A stretch of 56,190 bases of DNA from an uncultured Prevotellaceae bacterium (GCA_902800595.1 CADCFA010000016.1:1-56190); one strand, 5' to 3'; numbered from the stretch's first letter, positions 34,291 to 42,191 are shown. A program made the numbers and translations. The notes: a model not told the origin generated them from the letters alone.

Positions 34291-34331
34291 GCGCAGGAAT
34301 GAAATTTTTCAAAATTTTACGATTCCTGCGC
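34291..34331. promoter_or_regulatory. Long inverted repeat between VapE-like and DUF4248-like genes
   Basis: GCGCAGGAAT (34291-34300) and ATTCCTGCGC (34322-34331) are perfect arms around an A/T-rich 21-nt core with its own AAATTTT/AAAATTTT symmetry. It could be an operator, an attenuator or a replication site. Confidence 0.6.
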
Positions 34332-34341
34332 ACGTGAGAGG

Positions 34342-36111
34342 TTAGAACCCATCTGTGTCATCCGTGACATTTTGCTTTATACCATGACGTCCTTCGTAGG
34401 CCAGCACATGAGGCAGCGCATGAACTTCCTCGTCCTTACGACGCTCCAGATAGTAGCCGTGGTGACGCTTCACGACACCCGACTCATAGCCCATCATGGC
34501 GAGCACACGCCCAAGCGACACGCAGCTGACGTTCTTCAGATGGGAGGTACGGGTGATGATATCCAGCACGACAGAGGTGGGATAGAAGGCTGGCGTCTGC
34601 ATCTCATCAGGCAGACGGAAATAGAAACTCACGAGTTCCTCTTCAGGATGGGGCACCTCGAAGGCTTTGTTATGCTGCTTCAACAGCTCTTCCTCCTGAG
34701 GTGAGAACCAGTATTGGAAGCCTTCCTTATAGAGCGTATAGGCCTCGGAATAGATGCCCTCGTAGTCGAAGGGAAAATCCCGTGGCGAGAGGATACTATC
34801 CACCTCGAACGGCAGCCAGCGGCGGGTACCGGTACGGTCGTTGATGAAGATGCGGTTGTTGCCCGTACCACAAAACGAGGCCAGGTGCTTACGGTGCTCC
34901 GAGAAGCGCTCGTAAGGCGGACGCTCGTCGATGGTACGGGCCGTCATGATCGACTTGAGCTTGTTCATCGTCGCATCGTCCATGGCGTCAAGCTCTTCAA
35001 GGCACACCAGGCCTTTGGATGTCAGCTGCAGCTTGTCGTCCTTGTCAAACTGCCCGCCATTGTGCTTCAAGTGGAAATAACTCTCCAGGCATGATGGCAG
35101 AAGGAATTGGAACCAGGTGGTCTTCTGAATGCCCTGCTTGCCTATCAGCATGAGAATGGAGTTGTTCACTTCCTTGGGATCCAGCCAGCCCGCCACCACC
35201 CCTACGAGCCATTTCCTGAGGCACTGGTAGAAGAACATCTGCTCATCGGTACCCCCTTTGACACTGACCGACGTGGAGAGCACCAGGATATGGTTCTCGC
35301 CGTTCCAGGGCGGCAGGCTTTCCAGATAGCTGCGGAACGGATGGAAGTCGGGGAACCGCTCGGAGCGTATCACCCGGAAGATATCCTCATACTTCACCTC
35401 ACGCTCATCCCTCATGTCGGCCCACAATGAGTTAAGCTTGTCGTTGGTGATGGGTTGCCAGTCGGGTGAACACTCCACCCTACCCGTCACCAGGTTACGG
35501 CGCAAGTCTAAACGATCCTTCAGAAAAGCCACAATCTCCTTTGGTGAGGCATACTTGGAGGTTTTCTCGTCTGCCTGTCCGTCGGACCGCTTCTGCAGTA
35601 TCTCGTCTGATGAGAACTCGATGGCAGAGAGGTTGCAATAAATATCCGGATCACGGCAGAGCGGGATCGCCTGTGTCAGTGAGTTGCACGTCCGGTCAGC
35701 CACATGTCCCAACAGATGGGCATAATAGTCGGCACCCCACGCGAAGGCTTTCGCATAGAAGCGCATCTTACTGTCGGTGGCGAACTGGTCGTGCAGCTCA
35801 AAGGGATAGACGATATAGAGCCCCTCACGAATGGCATCCCTGATGCACAGCATCGTATGGAGGTCGTCGGCCACCTTCGCCCGTATGTCAGCCATCTCCT
35901 CCTGGCTGATATGCTCGAAGTGAGCCACGGCGAGCCCTGTCAGCCAGCGTATGTTTTTCTTCTGTCGCCCACCTTCCACCACCGCCGGCACGACGAGCAG
36001 CGGACAGTAGCTCTCTGGCCACGTTCCCTCTCCCATCTGCCGTGCGATATTCTCTAAAGCTATCCTGCCAGGCTTATTATCCTTGGCATGTTGCAATATT
36101 GATAGTTCCAT
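34342..36111 (-). CDS. VapE-like primase-helicase protein
   Basis: The 589-aa protein has an N-terminal VirE_N/primase-like region (about 25-165, with RWLTGLAVAHFEHIS and CRDPDIYCNLSAIEF) and a C-terminal VapE-type SF3-like ATPase. Walker A is IGKQGIQKTT near residue 320; Walker B is LVCLEELDAM; the sensor region is GTGNNRIF followed by NDRTGTRRWLPFEV. Relatives act in replication of phages, satellites and pathogenicity islands. The catalytic D-x-D of primases appears as H-F-E here, so the primase part may be inactive. The gene overlaps the upstream ORF by 35 nt. It is the largest gene of the island. Confidence 0.85.
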   Translation of the reverse strand: MELSILQHAKDNKPGRIALENIARQMGEGTWPESYCPLLVVPAVVEGGRQKKNIRWLTGLAVAHFEHISQEEMADIRAKVADDLHTMLCIRDAIREGLYIVYPFELHDQFATDSKMRFYAKAFAWGADYYAHLLGHVADRTCNSLTQAIPLCRDPDIYCNLSAIEFSSDEILQKRSDGQADEKTSKYASPKEIVAFLKDRLDLRRNLVTGRVECSPDWQPITNDKLNSLWADMRDEREVKYEDIFRVIRSERFPDFHPFRSYLESLPPWNGENHILVLSTSVSVKGGTDEQMFFYQCLRKWLVGVVAGWLDPKEVNNSILMLIGKQGIQKTTWFQFLLPSCLESYFHLKHNGGQFDKDDKLQLTSKGLVCLEELDAMDDATMNKLKSIMTARTIDERPPYERFSEHRKHLASFCGTGNNRIFINDRTGTRRWLPFEVDSILSPRDFPFDYEGIYSEAYTLYKEGFQYWFSPQEEELLKQHNKAFEVPHPEEELVSFYFRLPDEMQTPAFYPTSVVLDIITRTSHLKNVSCVSLGRVLAMMGYESGVVKRHHGYYLERRKDEEVHALPHVLAYEGRHGIKQNVTDDTDGF

Positions 36112-36466
36112 AATGTTTCAACATTTTATTCTTATAATTTTTCAACTCACGATAAATCGTTTCTGTACGTATTCTGAGGTCCTCGTTATCGGCCAGATTT
36201 GAATACTTGGCCATATATCTGGCCAAATCCTTCATCGAAACTTGTAGCCATTTCTCAACTACAGCCTGTACGAGATCACGATAGATCACTGCTTTATAAA
36301 TCTTATTGAAATCGAATTCGAGCCAGACCAGTTCTTCAGGTTTTGTACCTTTAGAAGGTCCTGTAATAAAACGGTTCCATTGTACAACTATGGGCCTCAT
36401 GAAGCGCCATTTCGGGGGCATAAAGAGCCCTAAGAGAGTTGTCTCTCTTTCATTTATTATTGCCAT
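36077..36466 (-). CDS. Unknown 129-aa protein, first gene of the island
   Basis: I do not recognise a family. The protein begins MAIINERETTLLGLFMPPKW and is basic and aromatic-rich, with no signal peptide or membrane segment. WLEFDFNKIYKAVIYRDLVQ in the middle is helical, and the end has many Lys, Asn and Tyr residues. Its base use is more A/T-rich than its neighbours, suggesting a different origin. It overlaps the VapE-like start by 35 nt, so translation may be coupled. Upstream is a 175-nt leader and a strong promoter at 36649-36680. Confidence 0.65.
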   Translation of the reverse strand: MAIINERETTLLGLFMPPKWRFMRPIVVQWNRFITGPSKGTKPEELVWLEFDFNKIYKAVIYRDLVQAVVEKWLQVSMKDLARYMAKYSNLADNEDLRIRTETIYRELKNYKNKMLKHYGTINIATCQG

Positions 36467-36490
36467 ATTGTTTTTAGATTGTAATAATAC

Positions 36491-36510
36491 CTATAGATAT
36501 TATTCTATAG
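36491..36510. promoter_or_regulatory. CTATAG dyad before the island's first gene
   Basis: Two CTATAG hexamers (36491-36496 and 36505-36510), 25 nt upstream of ATG 36466, sit around an A/T core, and aataat/attatt arms overlap them. It may be an operator in the leader. Confidence 0.35.
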
Positions 36511-36533
36511 ATGTTGACGATACATATTTGATG

Positions 36534-36626
36534 TTACAAACAAGGAAAAGAGGGCGAATGAAGTAAACGGGCACCCATTTCGAGGAATGCCATCCAGGAG
36601 ATTGATGTTTGTCTGTTATTTCTCAT
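36534..36626 (-). CDS. Possible 30-aa leader ORF of the island transcript
   Basis: An ATG at 36626 opens 30 codons (MRNNRQTSISWMAFLEMGAR at the start) within the leader between promoter and first gene. It also contains GGAATGCCATC (36584-36594), shared with the HU-leader array. There is no further support for translation. Confidence 0.25.
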   Translation of the reverse strand: MRNNRQTSISWMAFLEMGARLLHSPSFPCL

Positions 36627-36648
36627 AACCTATTTTGTAAGTATGCCA

Positions 36649-36680
36649 CAAAGATACAAACAAATAAACATACCTGCAAA
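36649..36680 (-). promoter_or_regulatory. Main promoter of the accessory island
   Basis: Minus-strand TTTG (36680-36677) and TATCTTTG (36656-36649) with exact 20-nt spacing, about 180 nt upstream of the first island gene. The stretch 36467-36884 holds this promoter, the leader, and the first copy of the 75-nt repeat; no other gene is seen. Confidence 0.78.
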
Positions 36681-36784
36681 AGGTTTAAGTGTTTTTTTTA
36701 CGATATTGGCTCAAAACCCTTAAAAGTATATCCCCTTTTTTCATTCACGCCCCTATTCCACCCCTAAAAACACAGATCAAAGAC

Positions 36785-36816
36785 GCAAAAAAACGGAAGC
36801 CGATGACTTCCGTTTC
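36785..36816 (-). terminator. Terminator of the toxin-antitoxin operon
   Basis: Arms 36791-36799 and 36807-36815 (AAACGGAAG/CTTCCGTTT) with a 7-nt loop and a minus-strand T7 run. It is part of the 75-nt direct repeat. Confidence 0.8.
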
Positions 36817-36864
36817 CTATTCTTATCTTTGGGGAACAGATCAATGACCTGTCCCCGTGATCTT
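36791..36864. repeat. 75-nt direct repeat, copy 1
   Basis: Matches 37720-37794 with only about two small differences. It contains the terminator hairpin and a second hairpin (ggggaacag...ctgtcccc). Confidence 0.9.
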
Positions 36865-36884
36865 GCGTGATCTCTGATCTCTGA

Positions 36885-37184
36885 CTACCGTTTCTTTCCT
36901 TTGCCGAAAATATCGGCGTGGGTGCCAGTACGATAGAGCGAGATGATGCGTATTTCAGTATCCTTTTCGTAAAGCAGCAGCCAGTCGGGACTGATGTGGC
37001 ACTCCCAGTAGCCCTTATAGTCGCCACTTAGCATGTGGTTGTGAAGGTTGGCAGGCAGGGGCTCGTCTTTACGTAGCATGTCAACCACCGTCAGCAATTT
37101 CTCGATGTCGAGACCGCGCCGCACGGCCAGTTTCACATCTCGGTCGTACTGCTTGTAGGTCTTTATCTCGTAGAACTGCTTCAT
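36885..37184 (-). CDS. YafQ-type toxin (RelE superfamily mRNA interferase)
   Basis: The 99-aa protein has the YafQ pattern: a basic N-terminal helix (YKQYDRDVKLAVRRG), the core LHNHMLSGDYKGYWECHISPD (read as LHNHMLSG and YKGYWECHISPDW), LLLYEKDTEIRII, and the C-terminal TGTHADIFGK carrying the His and Phe of the active site. Such toxins cut mRNA on the ribosome. It overlaps the antitoxin gene by 4 nt (ATGA). The pair sits between two copies of a 75-nt direct repeat, suggesting a unit that moved or was duplicated. Confidence 0.9.
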   Translation of the reverse strand: MKQFYEIKTYKQYDRDVKLAVRRGLDIEKLLTVVDMLRKDEPLPANLHNHMLSGDYKGYWECHISPDWLLLYEKDTEIRIISLYRTGTHADIFGKGKKR

Positions 37185-37459
37185 AGTGCCATCATTGCTT
37201 TTTTGAAGTCTTCGAATGACTCGTAAGTCGTTCCCTTATCCTTGCCACTACGCACGTCCTCAATGGCCTGCATGGTCTTGTCGTTGAGGGACTCGCCTGT
37301 CTCAGGGTCATAGAGACGGGGCTTAGTCTTCTGCTTCCTTACGGCCGTCACACCTTTCAACATGCTGATGGCTTTCTTGATGTCGTTCAGCATCGACAGG
37401 TCGCTGATGCTTACCAATAGCTGACCTTCTGCGGGTAATTGTGTCGTTCTTGCTGCCAT
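37181..37459 (-). CDS. Antitoxin partner of the YafQ-type toxin
   Basis: The 92-aa protein is the upstream partner of the toxin and overlaps it by 4 nt. The N-terminal part (VSISDLSMLNDIKKAISMLK) could form a ribbon-helix-helix or helical dimer; the C-terminal half is charged with YESFEDFKKAMMAL, a typical toxin-wrapping helix. I do not recognise it as RelB or DinJ by sequence; the call rests on size, order and coupling. Autoregulation at the promoter 37488-37519 is expected from other TA pairs. Confidence 0.78.
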   Translation of the reverse strand: MAARTTQLPAEGQLLVSISDLSMLNDIKKAISMLKGVTAVRKQKTKPRLYDPETGESLNDKTMQAIEDVRSGKDKGTTYESFEDFKKAMMAL

Positions 37460-37487
37460 AATCGTCGTTGTTTATACGTTTTTGCTG

Positions 37488-37519
37488 CAAAGATACAAAT
37501 AAGCGAGGAAAATACCAAA
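37488..37519 (-). promoter_or_regulatory. Promoter of the toxin-antitoxin operon
   Basis: Minus-strand TTTGG (37519-37515) and TATCTTTG (37495-37488), 20 nt apart, 28 nt before the antitoxin ATG. Between here and 37820 I see only the second direct repeat and no gene. Confidence 0.8.
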
Positions 37520-37719
37520 TTTATATGGATATTTTTGAACGTAGTCTGTCATCTCATCCCAAGCATCTTCCAAGAATTATGGACTCAGATGGGACAGTTC
37601 TCAATGAGTCCGCGCTCACTCAGGTCCTGACCCCAGCGTGAGGCAACAAGCGCAACTGGTGGCGCAGATCAAAGTATCCTGATCTCACCCCCAGATGCCC
37701 CACGACTTGCACGAAAAAG

Positions 37720-37794
37720 AAACGGAAGCCGCTGACTTCCGTTTCTTTATTCTTATCTTTGGGGAACAGATCAATGACCTGTCCCCGTGATCTT
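37720..37794. repeat. 75-nt direct repeat, copy 2
   Basis: Second copy of the repeat at 36791-36864, 929 nt away. Its hairpin (37720-37728 with 37736-37744) has a T-rich run on the minus strand and could terminate the remnant gene at 37821. Confidence 0.9.
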
Positions 37795-37820
37795 TCCCGT
37801 GATCTTGGCGATCAATGCAT

Positions 37821-38249
37821 TTATTCTGGAGCTGGAGCCTCTATCTTGACGTAGGGCTTTCCGCTAATATATTCGTTTACTGTATCTGCGTTGGGTTCAA
37901 CGGATTTCCAATCCCCCTCGGGGGAATCGCGCTCGAAGAGCTGCAAATCATTGTAAAGTTTGACCGTTGTGCCAGGATGAATAGCATGGCTGGCATCATT
38001 GGTTGTGCTGACTTCGAGCTTGCCACTCCACATAGAGAAGACAGCGGCAGCGATGCCAGAGTAAAGTGAATTGGTGATACTCAGCTGACCGCCATGAATG
38101 TTCAAGACATCACACGAGATTGCCACATTTTTCTCATCCGCTGCGTTCACTATAATCTTGCCGGTGCATTCGCTCTGGGCAAAGATGTTGAGGCAGTCCC
38201 CTGCGGCTCCTTCAAGGCGGAATATTCCGCCTTCGGTGGTGAGCTGGGA
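37821..38249 (-). pseudogene. Remnant of a beta-helix or lectin-like protein
   Basis: The frame is open from a TGA at 38250-38252 to the stop at 37821. It reads GGIFRLEGAAGDCLNIFAQ, then VNAADEKNVAISCDVLNIHG, GGQLSITNSLYSGIAAAVFS and a C-terminal domain ending KPYVKIEAPAPE. The repeated short strands with G and N resemble beta-helical carbohydrate-binding proteins such as the Cthe_2159 type encoded next door. An ATG at 38150 exists but lies mid-domain; no start or signal peptide is found upstream, so the N-terminus is missing. A -7-like TATTTTTG sits at 38269-38262. I treat it as a truncated gene. Confidence 0.55.
38214..38233. repeat. 20-bp perfect palindrome
   Basis: AAGGCGGAAT followed by its exact complement, within the remnant gene. 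Confidence 0.85.
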
Positions 38250-38409
38250 TCATTTGAGTTGCAAAAATATATAAAAAGGCATACACTTATATCACTCCAC
38301 CCATTAAATAAAGTTAATAAGCGAATAAAAATCTCTCGAAGCAAAGGGGAGCAGAGGGACTTGCAGAAACATCGTTGGCTGAATAAAAGGGGGCGTTCGT
38401 TGAATAAAA

Positions 38410-38440
38410 TTGCGGGAGTGGTCGGTTCTGCCTACCTTTG
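38410..38440 (+). promoter_or_regulatory. Promoter of the Cthe_2159-LytS-LytTR operon
   Basis: TTG (38410-38412) and TACCTTTG (38433-38440), 20 nt apart, 33 nt before ATG 38473. Confidence 0.78.
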
Positions 38441-38472
38441 CAGCACAATTGATAATTAAAACCATTAGCGAG

Positions 38473-40242
38473 ATGAAAAAGATTATGATTTTAGCGATGC
38501 TCACAGCATCCGTAGCAGTCTGGACAGGCTGCTCGTCAGATGATCCCATTGCGGACATCACCACCCCAACATTCCCCAGTGGCAACACCCCTCAGGAGCC
38601 AGGCGAGATGCCGTCGGAAAGTGGCAGCTCGACGACTACCGGTGAGTTGGCAACCTTTACGATTGCCCTTGACAAGACAACGGCAGAGCCGACTGACGTG
38701 GCTGACGCCTACCTGCCCGACGAGGAGGACGACCTGGCAAACAACGAGTTTACCACCGAAGTAAACATCGACCTGTCGAACCCCACCGCCAAGACAGAGA
38801 ACGGCGTGGAGGTGACCGTGAACGGTGGACACATCACTGCCAACCACGGTGAGACAAAGAAGGTGTGCTACGTGGTGAGCGGCACCACAGAGAACGGCTC
38901 CTTCACCGTCGTGGGTGAGAAGAAATATGCCGTGAAGCTCAATGGCGTGAGCATCAACAACCCCGACTCGGCAGCCCTGAACCTGCTGAGCGGCAAGCGT
39001 GCCTTCATCCTGTTGGCCGACGGTACGACCAACACTCTGACTGACGGTGCAGGCGGCAGTCATAAGGGAGCACTCTACTGCAAGGGTAAGCTGCTCTTTA
39101 ACGGCAGCGGCTCACTGAGCGTGACCGGCAACACAAACAACGGTATCCACTCCGCTGACTATATCGCCTTCAGCAAGGGTAACAACATCTACGTGAAATC
39201 AACTGCCAACCACGGCATCAAAGCCAACGACGGTATCTTCATCAACGGCGGCATTCTGAATGTAGAGGTATCGGCGGAGGCTGCCAAGGGTATCAACTGC
39301 GAGGATGACATCGTCGTGAACGGCGGACGTACCACCGTGCTGACCACCGGCAACGGCACCTATGATACCGACGACCAGGAGTGCAAGGGTGCCGCAGGCA
39401 TCAAGGCCGACTCGTTGTTCACCATCAACGCCGGTGAGCTGTGGCTGAAGAGCACCGGTTCGGGCGGCAAGGGTATCAACGTGGATACCGACGCCTACTT
39501 CTGCGGCGGCAGCGTGTATATCATCACCGAGGGCGGACAGTTTGCCAGCAACGGCGACACCTCATCGCCCAAGGGTATCAAGGTGGACGGCGACATCAAC
39601 ATCAGCGGCGGCAGGATCTGGGTACGTACCAGCGGCGAGAACGGTGAGGGTATCGAATCGAAGAGCGAGATAAACATCACAGGTGGCGAGGTGGCCTGCT
39701 ATGCCTACGACGACGCCATCAACTCGAAAGGCGACATGACCATCAGCGGCGGCTATGTGTATGCCCATGGTCAGACCAACGACGGTATCGATGCCAACGG
39801 CAACTGCTATATCAAGGGCGGTACGGTGTATGCCATCGCCTCAGGCTCACCTGAAGTAGCCATTGATGCCAATACCGAGGAGGGTAAGAAGCTCTACATC
39901 AGCGGTGGCACCGTGGTAGCCATCGGCGGTCTGGAACAAGGATCCAGTCTCACCCAGGACTGCTATCAGGCTCAGTCATGGAGTAAGAACACCTGGTATG
40001 CCCTGACCATCGACAACAGCACCTTCAGCTTCAAGACACCATCGAATGGCGGTTCCGGCATCGTGGTATCAGGCAGTTCTCAGCCTACCCTAAAGTCAGG
40101 CGTCAGCGTGAGCGGCGGTACCAGCTACTTCGGCGGTCTTGCCAACGACGGCGGCACCGTGAGCGGAGGCTCAAACGTAGAGCTCTCGTCCTATACCGGC
40201 GGCGGTATGGGTGGCATGGGCGGCGGTCCTGGTTGGCATTGA
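38473..40242 (+). CDS. Cthe_2159-type carbohydrate-binding beta-helix lipoprotein
   Basis: The 589-aa product has a lipoprotein signal (ILAMLTASVAVWTGC) and a Thr/Ser/Pro-rich linker, then repeated beta-helix strands of the form GIxADGxFxINGG: KANDGIFINGGILNVEV, NCEDDIVVNGGRTTV, KADSLFTINAGELWLKS, KVDGDINISGGRIWV, NSKGDMTISGGYVYA, DANGNCYIKGGTVYA. This is the pattern of Cthe_2159 proteins, calcium-dependent binders of acidic polysaccharide. The C-terminus is Gly/Met-rich with a final His. It should sit on the cell surface. The LytS/LytTR pair follows after 30 nt, probably on the same transcript. Confidence 0.88.
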   Translation: MKKIMILAMLTASVAVWTGCSSDDPIADITTPTFPSGNTPQEPGEMPSESGSSTTTGELATFTIALDKTTAEPTDVADAYLPDEEDDLANNEFTTEVNIDLSNPTAKTENGVEVTVNGGHITANHGETKKVCYVVSGTTENGSFTVVGEKKYAVKLNGVSINNPDSAALNLLSGKRAFILLADGTTNTLTDGAGGSHKGALYCKGKLLFNGSGSLSVTGNTNNGIHSADYIAFSKGNNIYVKSTANHGIKANDGIFINGGILNVEVSAEAAKGINCEDDIVVNGGRTTVLTTGNGTYDTDDQECKGAAGIKADSLFTINAGELWLKSTGSGGKGINVDTDAYFCGGSVYIITEGGQFASNGDTSSPKGIKVDGDINISGGRIWVRTSGENGEGIESKSEINITGGEVACYAYDDAINSKGDMTISGGYVYAHGQTNDGIDANGNCYIKGGTVYAIASGSPEVAIDANTEEGKKLYISGGTVVAIGGLEQGSSLTQDCYQAQSWSKNTWYALTIDNSTFSFKTPSNGGSGIVVSGSSQPTLKSGVSVSGGTSYFGGLANDGGTVSGGSNVELSSYTGGGMGGMGGGPGWH

Positions 40243-40272
40243 AACAATATTCTCGGGATTCTTACGTTAATA

Positions 40273-41430
40273 GTGATGATCAGAAGATATTGGATGAAAC
40301 AGTCACGACAAGAGAATATCATTTACTCGGTAGTGTGGGGCCTGCTCTTTGCAGCCCCGCTACTGAGTCTGTATGTGCGGTCTATCAGCGACGACAGCGA
40401 TGCCCCGTTCCGATGGGCAGAGGTGCTGTTCGTGTGGCAGCGGTTTGCCGTCTATCTGGTGCTGTTTCTGATCCATAACTTCCTGTTGGCTCCGCTGTTC
40501 TTTGCCAGACAGGAAGGCCAGCTGAACAGGCGCGCGGCGTATTTCTCCATCATGGTGCTGATTCTGTCGGTCTTCACCTTCTATCAGTGCAGTCATCGGT
40601 CAGAGATGCGAGGACCCAAGCCACCTATGGAGCGGTTCGACCACCATGAGCCGCCACGGTTCGACAAGCCAGCACATGGCTTCGAAGACAAAGACATGCC
40701 CCGTCGGCACCGACTTGACGACGCTCCACCTCCCATCATGGGCGAGCACGACATCATGGCCATCATCCTGCTCGTGCTGATGTTTGCCGCCAACCTTGGC
40801 GTGAAGAGTTACTACCGCGGACTCGAAGACCGGAAGCGGCTGGAGCGGCTGGAGCACGAGAACCTGGAGCAGCAGCTGGAATACCTGCGCTACCAGATCA
40901 ATCCCCACTTTTTCATGAACACGCTCAACAACATCCACGCGCTGGTGGATATCGATCCCGAACAGGCGAAGGAGACCATCCTGGAACTGTCGAAGATGAT
41001 GCGCTTCGTGCTCTACGAGGGTAACAAACAGGGGGTGCCGCTCTCACGCGAACTCGAATTCATCCGTCACTATATGGCACTGATGCAGTTGCGCTATACC
41101 GACAAGGTGCATATCGACCTCAACCTGCCTGACGAGGTGCCCGACCGTCAGATACCCCCACTGATCCTCGTGACCTTCATCGAGAATGCCTTCAAGCACG
41201 GCGTGAGCTATCAGCACGACTCGTTCGTGGAGGTGAAGGTGACGGTGGCAAATAACGAGCTGCAGTTCACCTGCCGTAACTCCAAGGCCGACAAGCCCAA
41301 CGAGGAGAAGGGCGGCGTGGGTCTCTCGAACGTGCGCAAACGGCTCAACCTGCTTTATGGCACCAGCTATGCCCTGCGCATCAACAATGCCGAAGATTAT
41401 TCCGTTGAACTTAATATACCATTATCATGA
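40273..41430 (+). CDS. LytS/YehU-type sensor histidine kinase
   Basis: The 385-aa protein is an inner-membrane kinase of the LytS group. N-terminal TM segments lie at about 17-37, 55-75, 88-107 and 155-175. Between the third and fourth is a loop (about 108-155) rich in His, Pro, Met and Asp (for example HHEPPRFDKPAHGFEDKDMP). The kinase part has YLRYQINPHFFMNTLNNIHA with the phosphorylated His, and NAFKHGVSYQ and GVGLSNVRKRL of the ATPase domain. It overlaps the response regulator by 4 nt. The signal is unknown; metal or cationic ligands are a guess from the loop. Confidence 0.92.
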   Translation: MMIRRYWMKQSRQENIIYSVVWGLLFAAPLLSLYVRSISDDSDAPFRWAEVLFVWQRFAVYLVLFLIHNFLLAPLFFARQEGQLNRRAAYFSIMVLILSVFTFYQCSHRSEMRGPKPPMERFDHHEPPRFDKPAHGFEDKDMPRRHRLDDAPPPIMGEHDIMAIILLVLMFAANLGVKSYYRGLEDRKRLERLEHENLEQQLEYLRYQINPHFFMNTLNNIHALVDIDPEQAKETILELSKMMRFVLYEGNKQGVPLSRELEFIRHYMALMQLRYTDKVHIDLNLPDEVPDRQIPPLILVTFIENAFKHGVSYQHDSFVEVKVTVANNELQFTCRNSKADKPNEEKGGVGLSNVRKRLNLLYGTSYALRINNAEDYSVELNIPLS

Positions 41431-42158
41431 TACGTTGTCTTGCTATCGACGATGAGCCACTGGCTCTGAAACAACTTGTAGCCTATATCCAGAAGGTGCC
41501 CTTCCTTGAACTCGCTGCCCAGTGCGAGAGTGCACTCGAGGCCCGCAGCTTCCTTGCCAACGACACGGTGGATGTGATCTTCTGCGATATCAACATGCCC
41601 GACCTCAACGGTATGGACTTCGTGAAGTCGCTGGCTGCCCCACCCCTCGTGGTGTTTACCACCGCCTATTCGGAATATGCCGTAGAGGGATTCAAGGTGA
41701 ACGCCGTTGACTATCTGTTGAAGCCCTTCGGTCTGCAGGACTTCCAGAGGGCTGCCAACCGTGTGAGAGAGCGGTTGGAGGTGAATGGTGAGAAATCAGA
41801 GGCGAGAGCTGAGAAGACAGAGTCCGTTGACAACAACCTCTTCCTAAAGACCGACTACCGTATCGTGAAAGTCAGCATCCCCGACATCCGTTATATCGAG
41901 GCGATGAGCGAATATCTGAAGGTATGGACAGAGGGCGAGAGCAAACCTATCATCACCCTGCTGTCGATGAAGAAGATGGAGGAGCGGTTGCCAGACTACT
42001 TCATGCGCATCCACCGGTCGTATATCGTCAACCTGAACAAGATACAGGAGGTGAACAAAAACCGTGTGATCCTGGATGCCGACACCTACCTGCCCATCGG
42101 CGACCTCTACAAAGAGGCTTTCCAGACCTATCTGAACACCAAATTCCTCGGGAAATAA
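41427..42158 (+). CDS. LytTR-family response regulator
   Basis: The 243-aa protein has a receiver domain (about 1-120) with acidic DDEP, phospho-acceptor Asp in FCDINMPDLNGMDF and Lys in LLKPFGLQDF. A charged linker follows, then a LytTR DNA-binding domain (about 140-243) with VSIPDIRYIEAMSEYLKVWT, FMRIHRSYIVNLNKI and LPIGDLYKEAF. It starts within the kinase stop (ATGA), so the two form a cognate pair. Targets might be its own operon or the P-type ATPase gene 70 nt downstream. Confidence 0.94.
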   Translation: MIRCLAIDDEPLALKQLVAYIQKVPFLELAAQCESALEARSFLANDTVDVIFCDINMPDLNGMDFVKSLAAPPLVVFTTAYSEYAVEGFKVNAVDYLLKPFGLQDFQRAANRVRERLEVNGEKSEARAEKTESVDNNLFLKTDYRIVKVSIPDIRYIEAMSEYLKVWTEGESKPIITLLSMKKMEERLPDYFMRIHRSYIVNLNKIQEVNKNRVILDADTYLPIGDLYKEAFQTYLNTKFLGK

Positions 42159-42191
42159 GAAAAAAGCCACCGAGTTGCATTTTATGTGCCG

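Noticed and set aside
37520-37719. Small genes between the TA promoter and the second repeat
   Set aside because: Frames are short, without start context or recognisable sequence.
32491-37800. Complete prophage or integrative element
   Set aside because: No integrase, terminase, capsid, tail, relaxase or clear att repeats were found; the 75-nt repeats flank only the TA pair.
40273-42158. A quorum or autolysis LytST system
   Set aside because: LytS/LytTR family membership alone does not fix the role; no lrgAB or autolysin gene lies nearby.
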